Below, one piece after another: positions 1 through 5,070 of a DNA stretch of 5,070 nt. Position 1 is the first letter of the stretch. Every line of letters begins with the position of its first letter. Source of the DNA: DASYQV01 sp036005125 (GTDB lineage Bacteria; Acidobacteriota; Vicinamibacteria; Vicinamibacterales; UBA2999); NCBI GenBank assembly GCA_036005125.1, contig DASYQV010000357.1, forward strand, positions 1-5,070, written 5' to 3'. The translations under genes and the position numbers were made by a program. The notes under the pieces are model-generated. The model was given only the letters and a program-made list of their open reading frames with translations. It was not told where the DNA came from and searched no databases.

Positions 1-931
1 CGCCGCCGAGGAGCGCGTACTCCCAGTTCACCGGCGAGGCGACCGCTCCCCACTGCCGCTTGAACTCGTAGGTGCCTTCTCCCGGCGTGGAGCGGCCGAA
101 ATCGAACGTCCTGCACCCTGTTTCGATCGCGTGCTCGATCACCGTCCAGTAGAGAAGGTTGTTCGGACAGGAGGCACGGTAGCTTCTGAGCGAGGAAGCC
201 CAGGGCACTTCCAGAGTATCGCGATACCGGACCGTCAACGCTCCGGCGACCGCCGTGTTCCCGTGTCGTATCAGCGTGAGTCCGGCTCGTTCCGGGAACG
301 AAGCGAGGACGGTTTCGAAGAACTCCCGGGAGTAGACCGGGGTTCCGAGATCGCGCATGTTCGTCGCGAAGACCTTGTAGAAACCGTCGAGCAGCTCGGG
401 CCCCGCGGTGACCACCTCGAGGCCGCTCTTCTGCGCCTTCCGCACCTGATTGCGTACCTTGCGATCGAGGCGCTCCCATTCGGCGGCCGCAGACGAAGCG
501 AGCGCGAGCTTCATCGTCACCTTGTGCCGCTTGGCCGGCAGGGACGGATACACGGGATCGAGATGCCGGAGCTCCACGTGCGCGCAGCCGCGTGCGACCG
601 CCTCGTCCCGCGCCGCGGCAAGCAGCACCGCTCTCGCGCGGTCGGTGCGCGCGAGCACGCCGCCATAGTTGACGAAGGGAAGCGAAACCATGAAGCGTCC
701 GAAGAGCCAGCTCCGGAACACGACCGTCGGCAGCACGCCAACGACCTTGTCGTCACCGTCGAGCGCCGCCAGGTACACGGTCTCGTGGCCGAAGGCCTCT
801 TTGAAGACGCTCCGCCATCCCCAGCCATGATACGCACTCGCCTCGGGGTGGCCGTCGACGAACGTGTCCCACTCAGACTGGGCGATCGTCGTGCTGCATC
901 GGAGCTGGTCGTTCCGCGTGTCGATCAGCAC
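1..931 (-). CDS. FemAB-like transferase, XrtA/PEP-CTERM-associated (C-terminus off window)
   Basis: An open frame without stops runs off the window edge, giving 310 visible residues. The protein belongs to the FemAB/FmhB GNAT-fold family that moves aminoacyl or acyl groups onto envelope precursors, here the version found in exosortase-linked EPS clusters. Seen are an N-terminal SEWDTFVDGHPEAS region, the basic helix RKVRNQVRKAQKSGL (157-171), MRDLGTPVYSREFF (192-205), PNNLLYW (256-262), FDFGRST (276-282) and GTYEFKRQWGA (286-296), all characteristic of this subfamily. Family members run to roughly 340-350 residues, so about 30-40 are probably missing beyond position 1. There is no signal peptide or membrane segment, so it is probably cytoplasmic. 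I chose GTG at 931 because GGTGAG precedes it by six bases; an in-frame ATG at 949, overlapping the deacetylase stop, would add MSGEGA but has no visible ribosome binding site. The substrate is unknown; modification of the EPS or a lipid-linked precursor is inferred. Confidence 0.92.
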   Translation of the reverse strand, partial: MLIDTRNDQLRCSTTIAQSEWDTFVDGHPEASAYHGWGWRSVFKEAFGHETVYLAALDGDDKVVGVLPTVVFRSWLFGRFMVSLPFVNYGGVLARTDRARAVLLAAARDEAVARGCAHVELRHLDPVYPSLPAKRHKVTMKLALASSAAAEWERLDRKVRNQVRKAQKSGLEVVTAGPELLDGFYKVFATNMRDLGTPVYSREFFETVLASFPERAGLTLIRHGNTAVAGALTVRYRDTLEVPWASSLRSYRASCPNNLLYWTVIEHAIETGCRTFDFGRSTPGEGTYEFKRQWGAVASPVNWEYALLGG

Positions 932-937
932 AGCTCC

Positions 938-943
938 CTCACC
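938..943 (-). promoter_or_regulatory. Ribosome binding site of the FemAB-like gene
   Basis: GGTGAG on the minus strand overlaps the deacetylase stop codon and lies six bases before GTG at 931. Purine-rich sequence continues to the start (GGTGAGGGAG). No comparable site precedes the alternative ATG at 949, so this site favours the GTG start. Confidence 0.5.
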
Positions 944-1823
944 AGACATACGGCAGCGGCATGGCGGCAGGTGTGGTTGTTGCGACCGGCGCGGTCGATT
1001 GGTTGCGCACCACGCTGAGCAGCGTTGAGAATCGGAATTCGCGAAGCAGCGCGCGCAGGCGGCATTCGGTGAGGTCGAGATTGCGATAGTGCCTGAATCG
1101 CCCCAGCCAGGACGTTCCGAGACGCGGCTGCTCCGGGTCGATTTCCCACGGGTGCAGGTAGAAGATCGCGGGGCGACACTCCCTCCGATTGAGCCGGTCG
1201 ATCCCCCACCTCGTCCAGGCGTACGGAAGAATCCGGAAGTAACCGCCACCGGCAATGGGCAGGTTCAGCGGTCCGAGACGGACCGTCGACGCCGGAACCT
1301 CGAGCAGCGTTCCTGCCTCGCGCTTCAGAGAATAGGGGTGCCGCGGCGACAGCGGAATGCCGTAGCGGTCGTGATGAATGGGGAAGATGCTTGCGTCGTA
1401 CACAAAGCCTTCCTCAATCAACACGTCGAGCGCCCAGAGCGATCGCGGCGTGATCGAGTAGCTCGGCGCGCGGTATCCCAGCACCTCGACGCCGGCGGCC
1501 GATTCGAGCATCGCTTTCGCGCGGCAGACGTCGGCGCGAAACTGCGCGGGCGTCAGGTCGTAGACCAGTCGATGCGCGTAGCTGTGACAGGCCACCTCGT
1601 GGCCGGCCGCCGCGATGGATCTGACAAGCCACGGAAATCGCTCCGCCACCCAGCCCAGAACGAAAAACGTGGCCGACACGCGATGATCGGCGAACAGCTG
1701 CAGGAGCCGGTCGGTGTTGGCGCACACACGGCTCTCGAGCTGCTCCCACCGCTGTCTCGGGATCACGCCATCGAAGACGCTGACGTGAAAGTAGTCCTCG
1801 ACGTCGACCGTCATCGCGTTCAC
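939..1823 (-). CDS. Polysaccharide deacetylase, DUF3473 / XrtA-associated family
   Basis: This is a 294-residue NodB-fold carbohydrate deacetylase, expected to remove N- or O-acetyl groups from the EPS in a metal-dependent reaction. The opening MNAMTVDVEDYFHVS is diagnostic of the XrtA/PEP-CTERM-associated deacetylases and supplies the acidic metal/base residues (D7, E9, D10). Further motifs are ATFFVLGWVAERFP (51-64), the metal-binding pair in HSYAH (H80, H84), GYRAPSYS (116-123) and FYLHPWEIDP (221-230). A short DUF3473-like C-terminal region follows, then a Thr/Ala/Pro-rich tail (about 275-290). There is no signal peptide, as is usual in this family. I chose GTG at 1823 because family members start right before the VDVEDYF motif. 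ATG at 1814 and GTG at 1841 are in-frame alternatives, and the best Shine-Dalgarno (GGTGAG, 1837-1842) sits rather far, 13 bases, from 1823. The frame stays open much further upstream, but that part lies inside the glycosylphosphotransferase gene and is not protein-like. Confidence 0.92.
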   Translation of the reverse strand: MNAMTVDVEDYFHVSVFDGVIPRQRWEQLESRVCANTDRLLQLFADHRVSATFFVLGWVAERFPWLVRSIAAAGHEVACHSYAHRLVYDLTPAQFRADVCRAKAMLESAAGVEVLGYRAPSYSITPRSLWALDVLIEEGFVYDASIFPIHHDRYGIPLSPRHPYSLKREAGTLLEVPASTVRLGPLNLPIAGGGYFRILPYAWTRWGIDRLNRRECRPAIFYLHPWEIDPEQPRLGTSWLGRFRHYRNLDLTECRLRALLREFRFSTLLSVVRNQSTAPVATTTPAAMPLPYVW

Positions 1824-1858
1824 GACCGTCGTGCGGCTCACCGTGGCGGCTGCTTGCG

Positions 1859-3238
1859 TCAATGTCCCGCCCGCGAGACGACCGTCTTGATGGTCTCGAG
1901 AATGATGATCAGGTCGAACCATACCGACAGGTGCTTGACGTAGTACAGGTCGTACTGGAGCTTCTCGATCGCGTCTTCCACGCTGGCGCCGTAGGTATAG
2001 CGCACCTGCGCCCAGCCGGTCAGCCCCGGTTTGACGACGTGGCGTTGACCGTAGAACGGAATCTGCTGCGTGAGCGACCGCACGAACTCGGGGCGCTCCG
2101 GCCGCGGTCCCACGAAGCTCATGTTTCCGCAGAGCACGGTCCAGAGCTGCGGCAGCTCGTCGAGGCGCGTCCGCCGCATGAATCGGCCCAGCGACGTGAC
2201 GCGGTTGTCGTTCTGTCGCGCCCACACCGGGCCCGTGCCGGCCTCCGCGTCCTGGCGCATCGAGCGCAGCTTGCACACCGAGAACACGCGGCCGCTCTGG
2301 CCGACCCGCGCCTGACGGTAAAACGCGGGGCCCGGGGAGGAGGCCTTCACCGCCGCGGCAAGCAGCACCAGCAACGGAAAGGACAGGGCGAGACCGACGA
2401 TCGCGACAACGATGTCGAGCGCGCGTTTGATCACGAGCAGCGCGCGTGTCTTCCGGAAGCCCGGCGAGAAAATGAACCAACTGGGCCGCAGGTTCTCCAC
2501 GGCGATCTTGCCCGTGTACTCTTCGTATACCGAGGCCAGGTGGTCGAAGGTCACGCCCGAGAGCTTCATCTCGAGGAGCTGCTCCATGGGCAGCCGCCCG
2601 CGCGCGTCCGCAAGGCTGACGACCACGCGATCGACGCCGCGCGCGCGCACGACAGCCGGGATGTCGTCGATGGTGCCAATCACGTCTGCGTCGGTCGCCC
2701 CGCCGTCCGGATCGATGAACCCGACGATCTCGATCCCCAGGTCTTCGTGGCCCTCGAGCTCGCGCGCGAGCGCGACCGCCGCCTGGTTGGTTCCAACCAG
2801 CAGCAGCCGCTCACGGGGCGCGGCGAGGCGGGCAGTCCAGGCAAACGCGAGCCGCCAGCCGATCACCGTGGTGGCCACGAGCATGGCGGCGCCTGCGAAC
2901 ACGCCCTGGCCGATGATCAGGTTCGGGAACCAGAAATACACCGCCGCCAGAATGATCGAGCTCGCGCCGAGCGCCTGGAGGATGCGGACCAGCAGATCGC
3001 GCAGATCGGCCGCCAGACGGGGCTGGTCATAGAGATCGTTGTAGTAGAGGCAGAGCTGACAGACATAGGCGACCAGAAGCGCGCGCGGGATGAACGTGCC
3101 GGCCGCGAGCAGTTCCCAACCGCCCATGCCGAGGCGGAGGAACGCGCTCATCGTCACGGCGGACACGATCAACGCGCTCTCGGCGACCACCAGGGTCGTC
3201 GATCGCCACGTCACTTCCTGCAGCAGCCCCTTCGCCAT
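1859..3238 (-). CDS. Polyprenyl glycosylphosphotransferase, initiating EPS sugar transferase
   Basis: This 459-residue inner-membrane enzyme transfers a sugar phosphate from a nucleotide sugar to undecaprenyl phosphate, the first step of EPS repeat-unit synthesis. Four hydrophobic segments (about 15-36, 43-64, 86-107, 111-133) are followed by a soluble Rossmann-like domain (about 143-260, starting RLLLVGTNQAAVALA), then a membrane hairpin (272-298) and the bacterial sugar transferase domain. Its catalytic core is clear: SPGPAFYRQARVG (301-313), KLRSMR (323-328), the Asp-Glu pair D360/E361 in RLDELPQLW, GNMSFVGPRPERPEF (371-385) and KPGLTGWAQV (403-412). Length and layout match the full-size exopolysaccharide polyprenyl glycosylphosphotransferase family (WbaP/EpsB-like) rather than the short PglC form. 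The sugar cannot be read from sequence. The ATG at 3238 follows the kinase stop after 3 bases; AGGA at 3249-3252 is a weak ribosome binding site. The nucleotide-binding loop of the central domain lacks its usual second glycine. Confidence 0.94.
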   Translation of the reverse strand: MAKGLLQEVTWRSTTLVVAESALIVSAVTMSAFLRLGMGGWELLAAGTFIPRALLVAYVCQLCLYYNDLYDQPRLAADLRDLLVRILQALGASSIILAAVYFWFPNLIIGQGVFAGAAMLVATTVIGWRLAFAWTARLAAPRERLLLVGTNQAAVALARELEGHEDLGIEIVGFIDPDGGATDADVIGTIDDIPAVVRARGVDRVVVSLADARGRLPMEQLLEMKLSGVTFDHLASVYEEYTGKIAVENLRPSWFIFSPGFRKTRALLVIKRALDIVVAIVGLALSFPLLVLLAAAVKASSPGPAFYRQARVGQSGRVFSVCKLRSMRQDAEAGTGPVWARQNDNRVTSLGRFMRRTRLDELPQLWTVLCGNMSFVGPRPERPEFVRSLTQQIPFYGQRHVVKPGLTGWAQVRYTYGASVEDAIEKLQYDLYYVKHLSVWFDLIIILETIKTVVSRAGH

Positions 3239-3241
3239 GCC

Positions 3242-4201
3242 CTACCGATCCTGACGGCGATCTCCGCCGGAACCGGCGTAGTAGCCGTACCAGTAACCGT
3301 AATAGCCGCCGGCCTGCTGATCGCGCGGGCTCAACCCATTGAGCACGACGCCGGCAATGCGGTCACGCCCCAACGCATCGACGGCGCGACTGATGAGGTT
3401 GAACGGGCTGGTGCCCGCGCGGATCACCAACAGCGCCGCGTCGACCATGTCGGCCAGCAACCTGCCGTCGGTCAGCACGCCGATCGGCGGGGTGTCGACG
3501 ACAACCCAGTCGAACACGTCCGCGGCTTCGTGCAGCACGCGCCGCATGCGGGACGAGGTGAGCCCGACCATCGGGTCGGGATCCGGACGTCCCGCGGGAA
3601 GGATTGTCAGCCGCGGTGAGACCTGGACGAGCGACAGCAGGCGCTCGGTCTGACTGCGGAGGCCGTCGCCGAGACCGCTGAGGTTCGGCAGGTCGAACAA
3701 CTGGTGCAGCGTCGGACGCCGGAGGTCCGCATCGATCAGGAGCACGCGTCGCCCGTACGATTCGCTCAGCGTCAGGCTCAGATTGGCCGCCGTGAGGGTC
3801 TTCCCTTCCGCAGGCACGGCGCTGCTGATCATCAGGACTCGTGCGTTCCGTTCCAGTTGGAGGTGGTGCAGCGTCGCCGCGAGCTTGCGATACTGCTCGA
3901 CGCACGGCGCGGGAACGCCGGCGGTGCCCACCAGCTTTCCGATGAGCGAGGGATTCGTCCGCAGCTCCGTCACCGGATCGCCCCCGTCGGTCGGCAGCCG
4001 CACCAGAGCTCCGGACTTCGGCACGACCGAGATGGCCGGCGGCGAGGCGACCTTTGGAGGCGCAAACGGCGCGACCAGCGGTGCAGCCGGTGCTGCCGCT
4101 TCGGCCGCTCCGGTGCGGGTCACGGCTTCAGATGGTGCGGCGAGATGGCCGGTCAGGGCCTTGCGGCCGGCTCGTTCGAGCGCGTCTGCCAGGCGGGTCA
4201 T
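3242..4201 (-). CDS. CpsD/CapB-type tyrosine autokinase (BY-kinase), EPS regulation
   Basis: This 319-residue protein is a bacterial tyrosine kinase of the CpsD/CapB/Wzc-C-terminal family, which autophosphorylates and controls EPS chain length and export. An Ala/Pro-rich, probably disordered N-terminal region (about 20-80) precedes the EQYRKL segment (102-107), which in this family helps oligomerisation. The nucleotide site follows: Walker A SSAVPAEGKTLTAAN (126-140), Walker A' LLIDADLRRPTLH (154-166) and Walker B DWVVVDTPP (231-239). The tail carries six tyrosines within residues 300-308 (GGYYGYWYGYYAG), the expected autophosphorylation cluster. I see no membrane segment or Wzz domain, so it should need a separate membrane activator, probably encoded outside the window. 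The ATG at 4201 overlaps the ATPase stop and has GGGAG six bases upstream. It resembles the XrtA-system tyrosine autokinase; MinD/ParA-type ATPases are excluded by the A' motif and tyrosine tail. Confidence 0.92.
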   Translation of the reverse strand: MTRLADALERAGRKALTGHLAAPSEAVTRTGAAEAAAPAAPLVAPFAPPKVASPPAISVVPKSGALVRLPTDGGDPVTELRTNPSLIGKLVGTAGVPAPCVEQYRKLAATLHHLQLERNARVLMISSAVPAEGKTLTAANLSLTLSESYGRRVLLIDADLRRPTLHQLFDLPNLSGLGDGLRSQTERLLSLVQVSPRLTILPAGRPDPDPMVGLTSSRMRRVLHEAADVFDWVVVDTPPIGVLTDGRLLADMVDAALLVIRAGTSPFNLISRAVDALGRDRIAGVVLNGLSPRDQQAGGYYGYWYGYYAGSGGDRRQDR

Positions 4202-5067
4202 GCGCCGCTCCCGTCAATGAGTGGAAGAACAGTGGCCGGCCCTATCAGATCCTCGCCGCCCAACAGGTCGAGATCGCGGCAGACCTCCATGACAATGTCG
4301 GAATCGATCGGACATCGATCCAGCGCGAACCCTGCGACGAGCGAGTTGTCGCAGATGACGCTGATCGTGCGGGGAATGCCGCCAGACCGCTCGTAGATCG
4401 TCTCGATGGCCGACGGCCTGAACAGCCGCTTCCAGTCGGCGCCGGCGACCTGAACGCGCGTGGCGATGTACGCAGACGTCTCCCGCACGTCGAGCGGGGC
4501 AAGCGCGCAGCGGAGGCCGAGACGCTGCTTGATCTGCCGGAGCGACGGCTGATTGAGACGTTCGGCCAGCTCGGGCTGCCCGACGAGAATGATCGAGAGC
4601 AGCTTGTCGGTGGCCGTCTCGATGTTCGCCAGCAGCCGTACTTCCTCGAGCAGGGCGTCCGACAACGACTGCGCCTCGTCGATGATGAGGGCGGCGATGG
4701 CGTCCTCCGGCGGACGCTCCGTCAGCAGTTTCCTGAGGCTCAGAAGGAACCGCGTCTTGGACCCGGCGGTCTCCGGCGGCATCTGGAACCCGTCGACGAG
4801 GAATTCGAAGAACTCGTCGCGCGTTAACGCCGGGTTGCTCAGAAACACGGTGAGGCGGTTCGACTCCAACGACGCAAGCGCCGCGTAAATCAACGTGGTC
4901 TTGCCCGTGCCCGCGTCGCCAACCAGCAGCGAGACGCCTTTGCGCCCCGACAGCGCGTACTGAAGCGTGCTGAGCGCCTCGCGGTGCCCGCGCGTCAGCA
5001 GCAGGAAGCGCGGGTCCGGCGAAAGCTCGAACGGCCGTGTCTGCAATCCGTAGAACTGCTCGTACAT
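4198..5067 (-). CDS. ExeA/GspA-like AAA ATPase, XrtA/PEP-CTERM-associated type
   Basis: This 289-residue cytoplasmic P-loop ATPase opens with MYEQFYGLQTRPFELSPDP, the usual N-terminus of ExeA/GspA-like ATPases and of the shorter form found in exosortase-linked EPS loci. Visible motifs are Walker A GDAGTGKTT (50-58), Walker B ALIIDEAQ (126-133), a sensor-1-like strand SIILVGQPEL (158-167), an arginine-rich RQIKQRLGLR segment (177-186) and a sensor-2-like GGIPRTIS (229-236). It ends soon after the AAA lid region and lacks the peptidoglycan-binding extension of longer ExeA proteins, so a role in type II secretion is less likely. The family's exact function in EPS loci is not established; by inference it powers or regulates assembly or export. 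The ATG at 5067 fits the family start, but only 3 upstream bases are visible, so its ribosome binding site cannot be checked. Its stop overlaps the next start by 4 bases (ATGA). The family call is firm, the role is not. Confidence 0.93.
   Translation of the reverse strand: MYEQFYGLQTRPFELSPDPRFLLLTRGHREALSTLQYALSGRKGVSLLVGDAGTGKTTLIYAALASLESNRLTVFLSNPALTRDEFFEFLVDGFQMPPETAGSKTRFLLSLRKLLTERPPEDAIAALIIDEAQSLSDALLEEVRLLANIETATDKLLSIILVGQPELAERLNQPSLRQIKQRLGLRCALAPLDVRETSAYIATRVQVAGADWKRLFRPSAIETIYERSGGIPRTISVICDNSLVAGFALDRCPIDSDIVMEVCRDLDLLGGEDLIGPATVLPLIDGSGA
4208..4212 (-). promoter_or_regulatory. Ribosome binding site of the tyrosine kinase gene
   Basis: GGGAG on the minus strand lies six bases before the ATG at 4201, inside the last codons of the upstream ATPase gene. 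Together with the ATGA stop/start overlap it supports this start and suggests translational coupling of the two genes. Confidence 0.6.
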
Positions 5068-5070
5068 CTT

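Noticed and set aside
131..1018. A 295-codon plus-strand open frame opposite the FemAB-like gene.
   Set aside because: It has no recognisable motif and low-complexity charged composition. The minus-strand frame here carries clear FemAB-family motifs.
1824..2480. Extension of the deacetylase frame to a start at 2480, giving a 513-residue protein.
   Set aside because: The added part is out of frame inside the glycosylphosphotransferase gene and is Arg/Ala-rich without motifs, while the family starts just before VDVEDYF. A fusion is not supported.
1862..3619. A 585-codon open frame on the plus strand, opposite the glycosylphosphotransferase and part of the kinase gene.
   Set aside because: Its translation is rich in Arg, His, Asp, Glu and Ala with no recognisable domain, and it crosses two strongly supported minus-strand genes. 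This is a typical antisense frame in GC-rich coding DNA.
4054..4827. A 257-codon plus-strand open frame across the ATPase/kinase junction.
   Set aside because: It lies antisense to two genes with intact Walker motifs and has no domain-like sequence.
4198..5067. The ATPase as ExeA/GspA of a type II secretion system.
   Set aside because: It lacks the C-terminal peptidoglycan-binding extension of ExeA and its neighbours are all EPS genes, so the EPS/exosortase-associated form fits better.
1..5070. Search for tRNA, rRNA, CRISPR, insertion sequences, inverted-repeat terminators and att sites.
   Set aside because: Nothing convincing was seen by eye; almost every base is inside a gene and the gaps are too short to hold such features.

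Overview
The window is a GC-rich, gene-dense stretch carrying five genes. All five lie on the minus strand and read from high to low coordinates, with junctions ranging from a 4-base overlap to a few tens of bases. This looks like one transcription unit, an internal slice of an exopolysaccharide (EPS) operon. Both edges cut into it: the upstream edge falls 3 bases before the first start codon, and the downstream edge falls inside the last gene. No promoter, terminator, RNA gene, mobile element, CRISPR array or repeat array was recognised, and no gap between genes exceeds about 40 bases.

In transcription order the genes are: (1) an ExeA/GspA-like AAA ATPase of the kind found in XrtA/PEP-CTERM loci (4198-5067); (2) a CpsD/CapB-type cytoplasmic tyrosine autokinase with a tyrosine-rich tail (3242-4201); (3) a membrane-bound polyprenyl-phosphate sugar-phosphate transferase that would start the EPS repeat unit (1859-3238); (4) a NodB-fold polysaccharide deacetylase with the 'VDVEDYF' start of the DUF3473/XrtA-associated family (939-1823); (5) a FemAB-like GNAT-fold acyl/aminoacyl transferase of the XrtA-associated type, whose C-terminus lies off the window (1-931).

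Family knowledge suggests how they fit together. The glycosylphosphotransferase loads the first sugar phosphate onto undecaprenyl phosphate at the inner membrane. The tyrosine kinase would regulate polymerisation and export, normally with a Wzz-like partner that is not visible here. The deacetylase and the FemAB-like protein would modify the polymer or envelope, and the ATPase has an undefined accessory role. This set is the recurring EPS partner of the exosortase A/PEP-CTERM protein-sorting system, but no exosortase or PEP-CTERM protein is in the window, so that link is inferred from family resemblance.

The organism is a Gram-negative-type bacterium with high GC content. The gene set would suit a proteobacterium or an acidobacterium (for example Vicinamibacteria). 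The sequence alone does not decide, and I lean only weakly to the latter. The genes look intact and similar in composition, with no visible frameshifts or signs of recent transfer.
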